Below are positions 19,063 to 28,352 of a stretch of 64,000 nt of DNA, piece after piece. Each line of letters starts with the position of its first letter. Position 1 is the first letter of the stretch. Under the pieces are notes generated by a model that ran no database searches, was not told where the DNA came from, and saw nothing but the letters and a program-made list of their open reading frames with translations. The DNA comes from Helicobacter cetorum MIT 00-7128 (GTDB taxonomy: Bacteria > Campylobacterota > Campylobacteria > Campylobacterales > Helicobacteraceae), in contig NC_017737.1 of NCBI RefSeq assembly GCF_000259255.1, positions 434,001 to 498,000 on the forward strand, in the 5' to 3' direction. The translations under genes and the position numbers were made by a program.

Positions 19063-21297
19063 ATGAATGTAAAAACATTAAGCAAAAGTGCATGTTTGGT
19101 ATTGGCAAGCTTTTTGAGTGAGTGTGAGGCGCACCCAAAAAGTGGGTTTTTTGTAGAGGGTGGTTTTGAAACGGGTGAATTACAAGCAAGACAAAGAGAA
19201 AAAACAAGGGTTTTAAACAACAGCTACATGCCCCCTATAATCACTAGCCCTAGTTTCCCTCAAAATGCTAGTAAGCCAGAAAACAAGCCTTCTGTAATAG
19301 AAAAGCCTCAAGAAGAAAAACCCCAAATAGATGAATCTCAAGTAGAAAAACCCCAACAAGTAGTTTTGAAATACCCCACTTTAAAAAGTGGAGCGGATAT
19401 TAAGCAGTTAGAGCAAAATATAAAAGCAATTGATACCACTAATAGCCAAGACCTTTTTACCAAAGACAATATTACAGACCCCTCACGCTCTATTAGCACG
19501 ACCGCACCCATTAAAATCACTCTTGCAAATAAAGAGGGGAAAGTTAGCATTCAAAATTACTTGCCCTATGATTTGAGTAATGTAGATGTTGTGGTTAAGT
19601 ATTTACCAGAGGGAGCTACAGATAATTCACAAATGAAAGAGGTCAAAATCGCTACGATTGCCAAACTAGGTGCAGATAAAGAAGTGCTACTAGACCCAAA
19701 GGACTTTCCTAATTTAAAAGATTATTTTGATGGGGATATTGACCCTCAAGATTTTAAAATCAAGCCAAAAGAGGGCGATACAAGCAATACTGCAAGGGTT
19801 TTAAACGCAGTTAATAGCATTACAACTAATATTCATGGGCATTTTAGCAATCAAGAAGTGTATTATAGCGTTTGTGGAAAAGATACCATTACGGGTGAAA
19901 AAAATCCATGTTTTACTGATGTGAGCGTTACTGATGCTAAAAATTATTTCAATACTTTCTTAAGCATAGCGTATGTCATAGATTCAAAAGAATGGGAAGA
20001 TATGGTAAGAAATGCACCCTTTAAGTTTTGGGATAGGCGCACAGGTATCATTGACCCACAAACAGTGATTGATAGATTTAGAGCTGATACTAACGATATG
20101 ACCTTAAAAGTGCTTAGTCCTAGAGCTAATAATGGCAAATTAAAGGGGCGGGCTTCTAATGGAGGAGGATTGCTTGCAGTGCAATCTGAGTTTTTAGATT
20201 TTTCAAAATTAGATTTATTAAAAAATAATAAATATTGTCAAAATAATGGTAGTGATTTGGATAGGGGGCATTGCTTAGAGCAATATGGTAATGCTAGTAT
20301 TGTTTTACATGAATTTTCACACACTAAGGGATATGGTCTTTCTGACCATAAAGGCAATATGACTAAGCACTATAGTGATAGTTTTGTGGGTCTCACTCTC
20401 AATGCATGGATTGAGTTAGGAGCTAAGGGGGATTTGCCTATTTATTATGAAAATGGCAAAATAGCATCTTATGATGAGGGGAAAGTTCCAAAACATAGCC
20501 CCGGCACTAGACCTATATACTATGATTGTTGGGGGATTAATGTGGATGATAAGAATAATTGTCAGCCAAAAAATACTCCAAACGCCTCTGTTATAGCGCA
20601 AAAAGAGCAAGACTTACAACATGCTCATGCAAGGGTTATGTCAAATAGGCATTATTTGCAACTTCCTAATAAAGATACTACCACTACTTTTGCAGAAAGT
20701 TCTATTAACGCAAGTTTAAGCTCTATGTTTAGCGAGCATTTAAGCAATACTTTTATCGCACTTTCAAATCAAGTAAATAATAATGACAACCAAACTAGCA
20801 CCAAAGAACAAACCCTTAAAGCCCCTATGCTAGGATTTAATGCTATGTTAGGTTATCAGCAGTATTTTAATGACTATGTAGGGTTGTCTTATTATGGTTT
20901 TTTCAACTACAATAACGCCAATCTCAAAGGCACTTTAAAGCAAGTTTCACAACTAGGTTTAGGAGTAGGGAGCAATTTGCTTTTAGATTTTTATACAAGT
21001 TATGACAATAATAGTGTGAGAAATGTTTTAGGGATTTTTGGAGGCTTTAGGGCATTATGGAGTAATTATAAGAGTAATGGGCTAATTAAGCTTAATAAGA
21101 ATTTAGGAAATATCCATTTTACCACCGGAATCAATTACCGCTACAAGCATTCTAAATTTTCTATTGGCATAGCCTTGCCCTTACTTAAGCAAAACATCAA
21201 TGCTAAAAGCGTGCAAGATACGACTATAAGCGAAGTAGAATTAAGCGAAACCCCAAAAAACATGCATATTTATTTCAACTATGGTTGGGTGTTTTAA
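19063..21297 (+). CDS. Hop-like outer membrane protein with a zinc-metalloprotease motif
   Basis: 744 residues from the ATG at 19063. A signal peptide (MNVKTLSKSACLVLASFLSECEA) is followed by SGFFVEGGFETGEL, matching the N-terminal motif of mature Hop proteins. Residues about 60-115 are a Pro/Glu/Lys linker with EKPQ repeats. The middle carries three short cysteine-bounded loops (Cys pairs 11-12 residues apart), like disulfide loops of Hop adhesins, and HEFSHTKGYG (His416, Glu417, His420), an HExxHxxG zinc-protease signature with Asp/His just after. The last 180 residues look like a beta barrel ending in Phe (FNYGWVF). It occupies the bab position after rpsR. Protease activity is inference from the motif. 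Confidence 0.8.
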   Translation: MNVKTLSKSACLVLASFLSECEAHPKSGFFVEGGFETGELQARQREKTRVLNNSYMPPIITSPSFPQNASKPENKPSVIEKPQEEKPQIDESQVEKPQQVVLKYPTLKSGADIKQLEQNIKAIDTTNSQDLFTKDNITDPSRSISTTAPIKITLANKEGKVSIQNYLPYDLSNVDVVVKYLPEGATDNSQMKEVKIATIAKLGADKEVLLDPKDFPNLKDYFDGDIDPQDFKIKPKEGDTSNTARVLNAVNSITTNIHGHFSNQEVYYSVCGKDTITGEKNPCFTDVSVTDAKNYFNTFLSIAYVIDSKEWEDMVRNAPFKFWDRRTGIIDPQTVIDRFRADTNDMTLKVLSPRANNGKLKGRASNGGGLLAVQSEFLDFSKLDLLKNNKYCQNNGSDLDRGHCLEQYGNASIVLHEFSHTKGYGLSDHKGNMTKHYSDSFVGLTLNAWIELGAKGDLPIYYENGKIASYDEGKVPKHSPGTRPIYYDCWGINVDDKNNCQPKNTPNASVIAQKEQDLQHAHARVMSNRHYLQLPNKDTTTTFAESSINASLSSMFSEHLSNTFIALSNQVNNNDNQTSTKEQTLKAPMLGFNAMLGYQQYFNDYVGLSYYGFFNYNNANLKGTLKQVSQLGLGVGSNLLLDFYTSYDNNSVRNVLGIFGGFRALWSNYKSNGLIKLNKNLGNIHFTTGINYRYKHSKFSIGIALPLLKQNINAKSVQDTTISEVELSETPKNMHIYFNYGWVF

Positions 21298-21348
21298 AAT
21301 GGTTTTTTAATCAATAAGCTTGCATAAGAAAATATTTAAAAAGATAAC

Positions 21349-21384
21349 ATAAAGAGTTTTTTATAAAAACAAAAAACTCTTTAT
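21349..21384 (+). terminator. Perfect 14-bp inverted repeat between two OMP genes
   Basis: ATAAAGAGTTTTTT at 21349-21362 pairs perfectly with AAAAAACTCTTTAT at 21371-21384 across an 8-base loop, 51 bases past the stop of the protease-like OMP. It probably ends that transcript. No long T run follows, but the stem itself ends in A/T pairs in both directions. Confidence 0.6.
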
Positions 21385-21462
21385 GAAGATATTTTATTTG
21401 TCAATATTTTTTAAAAATATAATCAATTTTTAATTTTTTTACCTTATTTTTGCCCAAAGCAC

Positions 21463-21491
21463 TTGACACCCCCCCCCCCATTTGTTACAAT
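21463..21491 (+). promoter_or_regulatory. Sigma-70 promoter with a C11 tract as spacer (likely phase-variable)
   Basis: A perfect -35 box TTGACA (21463-21468) and a -10 box TACAAT (21486-21491) are separated by exactly 17 bases, of which 11 are an uninterrupted C run (21469-21479). Loss or gain of C by slippage would move the spacer off its optimum and change transcription of the OMP gene 37 bases downstream. Such promoters are known for porA and opc in Neisseria. A strong -35 box is unusual for Helicobacter. Confidence 0.8.
21469..21479 (+). repeat. Homopolymeric C11 tract
   Basis: Eleven consecutive C residues in an otherwise AT-rich intergenic stretch, wholly inside the promoter spacer of the downstream OMP gene. 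Tracts of this length are slippage-prone in Helicobacter. Confidence 0.95.
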
Positions 21492-21528
21492 TTTCTCTCA
21501 TTTTTAATTTTTAAATAGGAGTATTGTT

Positions 21529-22311
21529 ATGAAAGTAAAATTTCTAGGTGCGTTAGCGTTGAGCTTGAGTTTAAGTGGGTTATATGCTGAAGAGAGTTCG
21601 TTATTTGCAGGAGTTGGCTATGAGTTAGGTTTAGGGCTTAATCAAATGACAGCCCATTACCCCATATGCGGTTCAAATGGGGATAAATGGTGCACAAAAT
21701 CTATGACAACCGCTCAGCCTTTGATGAATGGCGTGAATTTATCCGCAGGTTATCATCAATTTGTAGGTAAGAGCAAACGCTTTGGGATTAAATACTATGG
21801 GTTCTTTAGCTATAGCGCTAGTTCAAACGCTCAAAATCAAGGGGGTGTTTCTGGCGGTTTAGATTTGCCTCAAGGAGCCTATGGAGCAACTGCCCCTAAT
21901 GCTCTAGCGCTTTATGGTGCAGGAATGAATTTTATTTATAATGTTAAAGAAACTCAAGACGCTAAATTTGGCTTTTATACCGGTTTTGCACTAGCAGGAC
22001 AGACTTGGTCTTTTGGTTCTATTGATAAATCAAGAGATATTGTTTCTAAAAAGGACATTAAAGATACTCTTGCTACTATGAATGCGAGCTATGTGCAATT
22101 CTTGTTTGATTTTGGTATGCGTTTAAAATACAAAAAGCATGCGATTGTTGAGCTTGGCTTTAAAGTTCCCACTATCAATTTACCTTATTATAAAACTCCA
22201 AAAATGTCTTATGACCAAACAACAGGAGAGTGGGTTAAAGATAAATCTTGGACAAAGCTTGAAACAAGAAGAGCGATTGCTTTTTATATCAACTTCCTTT
22301 ATGCTTTCTAA
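21529..22311 (+). CDS. Small Helicobacter outer membrane protein (Hor/Hop-like)
   Basis: 260 residues. Signal peptide MKVKFLGALALSLSLSGLYA, then EESSLFAGVGYELGLG, as in Helicobacter OMP N-termini. One cysteine pair (CGSNGDKWC) forms a probable small disulfide loop. The remainder alternates beta-strand-like segments (KYYGFFSYS, FGFYTGFALAG, KHAIVELGFKVP) and ends in YINFLYAF, with the terminal Phe needed for BAM-dependent insertion. AGGAG ribosome site. Expression is probably controlled by the C11-spacer promoter. The specific family member cannot be named from sequence alone. Confidence 0.85.
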   Translation: MKVKFLGALALSLSLSGLYAEESSLFAGVGYELGLGLNQMTAHYPICGSNGDKWCTKSMTTAQPLMNGVNLSAGYHQFVGKSKRFGIKYYGFFSYSASSNAQNQGGVSGGLDLPQGAYGATAPNALALYGAGMNFIYNVKETQDAKFGFYTGFALAGQTWSFGSIDKSRDIVSKKDIKDTLATMNASYVQFLFDFGMRLKYKKHAIVELGFKVPTINLPYYKTPKMSYDQTTGEWVKDKSWTKLETRRAIAFYINFLYAF

Positions 22312-22317
22312 AAGTAG

Positions 22318-22335
22318 CCTCTCTTTAAAGAGAGG
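22318..22335. terminator. Bidirectional terminator between OMP gene and hypE
   Basis: CCTCTCTTTAAAGAGAGG is a perfect 18-base palindrome located between two convergent genes, seven bases past one stop and nine before the other. It can fold on either strand and probably serves both transcripts. Confidence 0.6.
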
Positions 22336-22343
22336 TTATGACC

Positions 22344-23342
22344 TTAGCAAATCCTAGGCAAGATTTCGCCTTCTGGCATTTCTAAGATTCTTTCAAAACC
22401 CCATGCATTTTTTAAAGTTACGCTAGGATAGGGGTTTTTAAACACTTCGCCTATAATACAAGCGTTTTTGCCTTTTTCATTAGCATGCAAGAGCTCTAAG
22501 GCTTTAGGGGCGTCTTTTTTATCCATAGCTAGGACAAACACCCCTTCATTAGCTAATGCGTAAGGTTCTAGCCCTAGAATCTCACAAATGCCTTGCGTTT
22601 CTTCTTTCAAAGGAATTTTGTCTTCTTCTATAATGATTTTTACCTTAGAGCTACTCGCCCATTCATTTAGAACGCTTGCTAGTCCGCCCCTAGTTGCATC
22701 TCTTAGGGCATAAATTTTTAAGTTGCTTAAAAATAAAGGTTTTAATAAAGGATAGAGTAATTGACAATCGCTTTCTAAACTCGTTTTTAGCTTGATTTCA
22801 TTACGCATGGCAAACAAACTTGCCCCATGATTTGCGATACTATCACTCACGATAATGGCTTGTCCTTCTTTTAAATTTTGTGAAGAAATCTCTGGCTTTA
22901 TGATTTTACCAATGCAAGTTGAGTTAATAAAGAGCTTATCCACGCTCCCCTTTGGCACCACCTTAGTGTCTAATGAGAGTAGTTTCAGATTAGCTAATTT
23001 TAATTGCTCTTGAATGGAATTTAAAATCTGTTTTAGCAAGCTAATTTCTAAGCCTTCTTCTAAAATAAAGCCTATGTTTAGAAAAAGGGGTTCGCCCCCT
23101 TGCATGCTCACATCATTCGCACTCCCACAAACACAGAGTTTGCCTATATCGCCCCCATTAAAAACTAAGGGCGTAATGACAAAACTATCCGTGCTGACAC
23201 AATACTCCCCATTAGCCCTAAACTTAGGGGCATCTTCATTAAAAGCACTAATAAATTCTTTTAAATAAGGCATAAACACTTGCTCAATTAATGCATTAGT
23301 TTCTTGCCCCCCATTCCCACATGCTAGAGTTACGCTATCCAT
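22344..23342 (-). CDS. hypE: Hydrogenase maturation protein HypE
   Basis: 332 residues. HypE dehydrates the carbamoyl group handed over by HypF to make the cyanide ligand of NiFe-hydrogenase. The C-terminus ends in PRIC, the conserved tail whose Cys carries the thiocarbamate/thiocyanate. AIRS-family motifs (LACGNGGQETNALI, DSFVITPL, RDATRGGLASVLNEWA) are present. It follows hypF by two bases. H. pylori depends on Hyp proteins for hydrogenase, and HypA/B also serve urease. Confidence 0.96.
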   Translation of the reverse strand: MDSVTLACGNGGQETNALIEQVFMPYLKEFISAFNEDAPKFRANGEYCVSTDSFVITPLVFNGGDIGKLCVCGSANDVSMQGGEPLFLNIGFILEEGLEISLLKQILNSIQEQLKLANLKLLSLDTKVVPKGSVDKLFINSTCIGKIIKPEISSQNLKEGQAIIVSDSIANHGASLFAMRNEIKLKTSLESDCQLLYPLLKPLFLSNLKIYALRDATRGGLASVLNEWASSSKVKIIIEEDKIPLKEETQGICEILGLEPYALANEGVFVLAMDKKDAPKALELLHANEKGKNACIIGEVFKNPYPSVTLKNAWGFERILEMPEGEILPRIC

Positions 23343-23344
23343 TG

Positions 23345-25612
23345 TTAATCCTTTTTGATAATTTGAGTTTGATAATACGCCATTAAAGCTTGACCAATAG
23401 CGATATTGCTATCATTAGGCGGAAAATTTTTGTGGAAAAAATACTTTCTTTTAAGCTCTTTTAAGCGTTTGGCTAATTGCTCGCATAATAGTTTGTTGCA
23501 AAACACACCCCCACCAAACACCACTGCATGCTCTTTAAAAGGCATGATTAAAGCGATAATGATTTCTACTAGACTATTAAAAAATTTCTTAGCGATATGT
23601 TTAAATTCTAGTTTTTCTAAATCATTTTCAAACGCTTGATAAAATTTTCTCAAACGCACCATATTGTCCTTAATTTCAAAAGGATAAATTGAAGTTTCAT
23701 TGCTCTCTTTGGCTAAATTTTCTAAAACTTGACCGCTCTGTGCTTCAAAACTAATTGTTTCTACTAAGTTTAAACTAAACGCCACAATATCAAACAAACG
23801 CCCTATGGAATTTGTGGCTATGCTTTGGATTTGTCTCACATGCATTTGTTTAAAAATTTCTAATTCATTTTTGTTAAAATGCTTTTGAATGCGTTTTAAA
23901 AGCTTGCCAAGCTGGTATTTTAAAGCGATTTCTAAAACTAGGCGTTTAGGCTCTTTTATGGCTTTCTCGCCCCCTAAAAGCAAAAATTCTTCAAACCTAG
24001 CGACTTCTCTAATTTCTTTAAAATCCCCTATAAAACACTCCGCCCCATAAATCTTATTTTCATAAGCCCCACTCCCATCCCAGATAATGCCTATGAATTG
24101 ATTGGTATTTCTATCTTGTAAAAATGCGTCTAAGATACTTGCTAAAAAATGCGCATGGTGGTGCTGGACTTGTAATAAGGGCATGTTAAAATTCAAAGCC
24201 ATTTTAGTGGTGGCGTAGTTTGGGTGTTTATCGCAAGCTAAAAGCGTGGGTTTGAAATGATAAGCGTTTAAAATAAAATTTAGAGTTTCTTTAAAGTGGT
24301 TTTCATTTTCTAAAACGCTCAAATCCCCACAAAAAGGCGAGAGTAAAAGCGTGGAAGTCTCGCTATCTAGCAAGCTAAAATGCCCTTTTTGCTCCGCTCC
24401 TAGGGCTAAAATTTTTTCTTTCTTTTTTAAAGGCTTTGGTAAGGTAATATAAAGTGGGGCAAACCCCCTAGCCAAACGCACTAAACGGATTTTATTATCC
24501 ACGCATTGTGTGATACTATCATCAATTCTATGAATAATAAAGCGATTGTGTGTGAGTTTAAAATCATAGAGAAAATGCAGTTTTTTGATTTCTTCTTCAT
24601 TACTTGCTAAAGGTTGGGAGCTAAAATTTGCACTTGTAAAAATAGTAGGAAAATCTAACAAATCTAATAACAAAGCATGTAAGGGGGTATAGGGCAATAC
24701 GACACCATAAAAAGGGGAGTTTGGGGCAATATTTGGGGCTAATTGGGTGTTAGTTTTTTTATGAGCTAAGAGTATGGGGGCATTAAAAGAGTTTAAGCTC
24801 TCGCATTCTAACTTGTTTAAAAACACATATTGATGTGCTGTGTTTAAATCTTTAAGCATGAGTGCGAATGGTTTTAAGGGGCGATTTTTTAAAAGGCGTA
24901 ATCTTTCTATAGTTACTTGATTTCTCGCATCACATACAAAGGCAAAACCCCCTAAGCCTTTAAAAGCGATAATTTTACCCTTTTGAATGTCCTTAGCACA
25001 CTCTAAAAGAGCATCATAATTTTTTAATTCTTTATAGTTAAGCGTAATACCGCACTTTTGACAGCTTATGCCTTGAATATGAAATCGCTTGTTAGTGGGG
25101 TCTTTATAGATAGAAGAACAAAATTCACAGAGTTTGAAAGGTTTTAAGGCGGAGTTTTCTCTGTCATAGGGTAAGGCGTTTAAAAGGCTGTATCTTGCCC
25201 CACATTTTGCACAAGAGTTGAAAGCGTAATGAAAATAGGGGGAGTTCTTGTCCCTAATTTCATGCAAGCAATTTTTACACACGCCTAAGTCTTTGGGGAT
25301 TTGACTAAGCAAATTTAAGGCGTTAGTCTTGCTTTTTAAAATTTTAAAACCATTAAAATTTAGCACTTTATTATAGGGGCTAATCTCAATTTTTTCAATC
25401 AAGGCTAAAGGGGGTAATCCATTTTTTAAAGCGTTTAAAAATAACTCGGTCTTATTTTTAGGCAAGACAATTTCTAGAGCAGTGCTGACATTACGCACAA
25501 AGCCTACAAGCTCTAATTTTTGAGCTAGGGCAACCACAAAAGGGCGCATGCCCACGCCTTGAACCACGCCAAAAAGCGTGATTTTATTTAATATAGTTGC
25601 ATCGTTACACAA
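23345..25612 (-). CDS. hypF: Carbamoyltransferase HypF
   Basis: 755 residues, normal length. Domain order: acylphosphatase (FGVVQGVGMRPFV, residues 14-26), two zinc-finger-like Cys clusters (CKNCLHEI, CAKCG, CEFC, CQKCG at about 115-195), a YrdC/Sua5-like domain (GKIIAFKGLGGFAFVCDA onward) and a C-terminal Kae1-like domain (HHHAHFLAS; FGGGVFCNKLL). It transfers carbamoyl from carbamoyl phosphate to HypE. The start is taken as TTG at 25612, which overlaps the end of aguA by 25 bases; no ATG is available nearby. Confidence 0.95.
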   Translation of the reverse strand: MCNDATILNKITLFGVVQGVGMRPFVVALAQKLELVGFVRNVSTALEIVLPKNKTELFLNALKNGLPPLALIEKIEISPYNKVLNFNGFKILKSKTNALNLLSQIPKDLGVCKNCLHEIRDKNSPYFHYAFNSCAKCGARYSLLNALPYDRENSALKPFKLCEFCSSIYKDPTNKRFHIQGISCQKCGITLNYKELKNYDALLECAKDIQKGKIIAFKGLGGFAFVCDARNQVTIERLRLLKNRPLKPFALMLKDLNTAHQYVFLNKLECESLNSFNAPILLAHKKTNTQLAPNIAPNSPFYGVVLPYTPLHALLLDLLDFPTIFTSANFSSQPLASNEEEIKKLHFLYDFKLTHNRFIIHRIDDSITQCVDNKIRLVRLARGFAPLYITLPKPLKKKEKILALGAEQKGHFSLLDSETSTLLLSPFCGDLSVLENENHFKETLNFILNAYHFKPTLLACDKHPNYATTKMALNFNMPLLQVQHHHAHFLASILDAFLQDRNTNQFIGIIWDGSGAYENKIYGAECFIGDFKEIREVARFEEFLLLGGEKAIKEPKRLVLEIALKYQLGKLLKRIQKHFNKNELEIFKQMHVRQIQSIATNSIGRLFDIVAFSLNLVETISFEAQSGQVLENLAKESNETSIYPFEIKDNMVRLRKFYQAFENDLEKLEFKHIAKKFFNSLVEIIIALIMPFKEHAVVFGGGVFCNKLLCEQLAKRLKELKRKYFFHKNFPPNDSNIAIGQALMAYYQTQIIKKD

Positions 25613-26580
25613 TGCAAGCTTCCATGTTGCTTGATTAGGGTATTACAATTTATACCTACTACTTCTAGGGGAGTATGCTCTTTTAAGGTCTCTAAAATGA
25701 GCGTATCCTTAGGGTCGTTATAAGTTGGCACGATTAAGGCGTTATTACAAAATAAGAAGTTTACATAAGTAGCTGGTAATCGTTCGTTATTCTCATCAAA
25801 AATCGCTTTGGGGATTTCTAAAGGGATTAGTTTATAAGGTGTGCCATCAAGTTTTTTAAAGGTTTTTAATTCTTCTTGCATTTTGGCTAATTCTTCATAA
25901 TGCTCATCATTTTTATCCTTGCACGCACTATAAACAATGGTATCTTTATCTAAAAACCGAGCGAGCGTGTCAGTATGACTATCTGTATCATCGCCCCTTA
26001 AATAGCCATGAGAATACCATAGCACTTGTTTAGCCCCTAATTCCTTTTTAAGCATGTTTTCTAATTCATCTTTATTCAAATGGGGGTTACGATTTGGTTC
26101 TAATAGGCACTGAGTGTTGGTTAAAATAGTTCCAGCCCCATCACTTTCTATACTTCCGCCTTCTAAAATATAGGGTATAGTCTTTAAGGGGTGTTTTAAA
26201 AACCCTAAATTTTTGAGTTTGAAATTCACTAGATTATCCAAATTTGATGGGTATTTTAACCCCCAGCCATTAAAACCAAAATTCAAGCACTCTAAAACGC
26301 CCTTATTTTCAATGCTAATGGCTCCAAAATCTCTCGCCCATGTGTCATTTGTATCAATTCGTGCGGTATTCACATTAGATAAATTTTTTAACCTTTCATA
26401 ACCGATATTATCGTTAGTATGAACACACACTAAAACCTTTGTGTAATTTGCTATGGTTTGAATGATGTTTAAAAAGCTCTCTCTAGCTTCTTTGATACAA
26501 TACGCCCAGTCGCCAAACTTGTGGGGAAATGCCATTAAAATCGCTTGGTTTCTTTCAAATTCCGCTAACATTCTTTTCAT
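25588..26580 (-). CDS. aguA: Agmatine deiminase
   Basis: 330 residues. Member of the peptidyl-arginine/agmatine deiminase family, converting agmatine to N-carbamoylputrescine. Active-site segments: DTNDTWARDFGAI (about 97-109), SDGAGTILTNTQCLL, YLRGDDTDSHTD with the catalytic His/Asp, and the C-terminal catalytic Cys324 in GSLHCVTM. First gene of the aguA-hypF-hypE set, as in H. pylori, and divergent from tsaD across 57 bases. Confidence 0.92.
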   Translation of the reverse strand: MKRMLAEFERNQAILMAFPHKFGDWAYCIKEARESFLNIIQTIANYTKVLVCVHTNDNIGYERLKNLSNVNTARIDTNDTWARDFGAISIENKGVLECLNFGFNGWGLKYPSNLDNLVNFKLKNLGFLKHPLKTIPYILEGGSIESDGAGTILTNTQCLLEPNRNPHLNKDELENMLKKELGAKQVLWYSHGYLRGDDTDSHTDTLARFLDKDTIVYSACKDKNDEHYEELAKMQEELKTFKKLDGTPYKLIPLEIPKAIFDENNERLPATYVNFLFCNNALIVPTYNDPKDTLILETLKEHTPLEVVGINCNTLIKQHGSLHCVTMQLY

Positions 26581-26637
26581 TGAAAATCCTAATAAGGTAT
26601 AATTTTAAGAAACTATAACACATTAAAGATAAAAGTA

Positions 26638-27657
26638 ATGATTTTAAGTATTGAAAGTTCTTGTGATGACAGCTCTTTAGCTCTTACTAGCATAAAGAGT
26701 GCCAAACTCATCGCTCATTTTAAAAACTCTCAAGAAAAGCACCATAGTCCTTATGGAGGCGTTGTGCCTGAACTTGCATCACGCCTTCATGCTGAGAGTT
26801 TGCCAATATTATTAGAACGCATTAAAATGAGCTTGAATAATGATTTTTCTAAGCTTAAAGCCATAGCTATTACGAGCCAGCCGGGTTTGAGTGTAACTTT
26901 AATAGAGGGTTTGATGATGGCAAAAGCCTTGAGCTTGTCTTTAAATTTGCCCTTAATTTTAGAAGACCATTTAAGAGGGCATGTGTATTCGCTCTTTATC
27001 AATGAAAAGCAAACTTGCATGCCTTTAAGCGTGCTGTTAGTCTCTGGGGGGCATTCTTTGATTTTAGAGGCTAGGAGCTATGAAGACATTAAAATCATGG
27101 CTTCTAGTTTAGATGATAGCTTTGGAGAGAGCTTTGACAAGGTTTCTAAAATGCTAAATTTAGGCTATCCGGGAGGTCCTATAGTAGAAAAATTAGCCCT
27201 TGATTACTCGTATAAAAATGAGCCTTTAATATTTCCTATTCCTTTAAAAAATAGCCCAAATTTAGCGTTTAGCTTTTCAGGTTTAAAAAACGCAGTGCGT
27301 TTGGAGATTGAAAAAAACGCTCACAATTTAAATGATGAAGTAAAAAGTAAGATTTGCTATCATTTTCAAAGTGTAGCCATAGAGCATTTAATCAAGCAAA
27401 CCAAACGCTATTTTAAAACTAAACGCCCCAAAATTTTTGGCATTGTGGGGGGAGCGAGTCAAAATCTAGCCTTGAGAAAGGCGTTTGAAAATTTGTGTGA
27501 TACATTTGATTGCAAGCTTGTTTTAGCCCCCTTAGAATTTTGTAGTGATAATGCGGCTATGATAGGGCGAGCAAGCTTAGAAGCCTATAAAAAAGGGCAA
27601 TTCACCCCTTTAGAAAAGGCGGATATTTCGCCAAGAACGCTGTTGAAAATGAATTAG
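26638..27657 (+). CDS. tsaD: tRNA N6-adenosine threonylcarbamoyltransferase
   Basis: 339 residues. Kae1/TsaD family: IESSCDDSSLAL at the N-terminus, then HHSPYGGVVPELASRLHAE with metal-binding histidines, VSGGHSLIL, SFDKVSKMLNLGYPGGP and FCSDNAAMIGRASLEA. With TsaB/TsaE it makes t6A37 in ANN-decoding tRNAs; its partner TsaE is encoded at 44777. It overlaps the convergent methyltransferase gene by four bases at the 3' ends. Confidence 0.95.
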   Translation: MILSIESSCDDSSLALTSIKSAKLIAHFKNSQEKHHSPYGGVVPELASRLHAESLPILLERIKMSLNNDFSKLKAIAITSQPGLSVTLIEGLMMAKALSLSLNLPLILEDHLRGHVYSLFINEKQTCMPLSVLLVSGGHSLILEARSYEDIKIMASSLDDSFGESFDKVSKMLNLGYPGGPIVEKLALDYSYKNEPLIFPIPLKNSPNLAFSFSGLKNAVRLEIEKNAHNLNDEVKSKICYHFQSVAIEHLIKQTKRYFKTKRPKIFGIVGGASQNLALRKAFENLCDTFDCKLVLAPLEFCSDNAAMIGRASLEAYKKGQFTPLEKADISPRTLLKMN

Positions 27658-28352
27658 TAATGCTTTAAGCGTTTTTGTGCGATTTGAAAATATTCTTTTT
27701 CTAATTCTGTGCCAATGAATTTTCGCCCTAAGTTTTTGCATGCAACACCAGTTGTGCCACTCCCCATAAAGGGGTCTAGCACAATATTATTAGGGTTGGT
27801 GTGTATAGAGATAATTTTTTCCATTAAGGCTAGGCTTTTTTGTGTGGGGTGTTTAGTTCTTTCAATTCCGCTCACTATGGGGCTTTTTAAAATTAAAGAG
27901 CGTAAGTATTTTTTATTTTCAGGTTTATTAAAAGTCCATTTAGCTCCCTTTTTAACTGCCCATAGGGCAAATTCAGTATCTTGCACATAGCGCCGATTGA
28001 TATTTCTAGGCATTGGGTTAGTTTTGACCCATTGGATAAAATCTTTTACTAAAAAGTCATTTTGTTCCAAAGAATCGGCAATATAGCTTATAAATCTATA
28101 AGAGCAAAAAATAATCATAGAGCCGTTTTTCTTAACTAGGGGAGAATATAGCCTAATCCATTCTAAAAACTTAAAATCTTTATCCCATTCCCCAAAATCT
28201 ATGCCCTTTCGCTTAGCGCTATGCATGGTAGAAAAATTATTTTTAACAGAAATGTTATAAGGAGGGTCAGTGATAATAGCATCTACTTTTAAATTTTGTT
28301 TTTGAAAATCTTTGATAATTTCAAAAGCATCTGTGTTATAAATTTGTGTCAT
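27654..28352 (-). CDS. Amino-methyltransferase of type II R-M system (M2.HpyAVI-like, HP0050-like)
   Basis: 232 residues. The catalytic motif IV DPPYNI comes first (about residues 29-34) and the SAM-binding motif DPFMGSGTTGVACKNLGRKFIGTE near the C-terminus, the order of beta-class N6-adenine/N4-cytosine methyltransferases. The start overlaps the C5 methyltransferase stop by four bases. In H. pylori the equivalent pair protects CCTC/GAGG (HpyAVI, MnlI type), this enzyme modifying adenine on the GAGG strand. Specificity is by analogy. Confidence 0.88.
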   Translation of the reverse strand: MTQIYNTDAFEIIKDFQKQNLKVDAIITDPPYNISVKNNFSTMHSAKRKGIDFGEWDKDFKFLEWIRLYSPLVKKNGSMIIFCSYRFISYIADSLEQNDFLVKDFIQWVKTNPMPRNINRRYVQDTEFALWAVKKGAKWTFNKPENKKYLRSLILKSPIVSGIERTKHPTQKSLALMEKIISIHTNPNNIVLDPFMGSGTTGVACKNLGRKFIGTELEKEYFQIAQKRLKHY

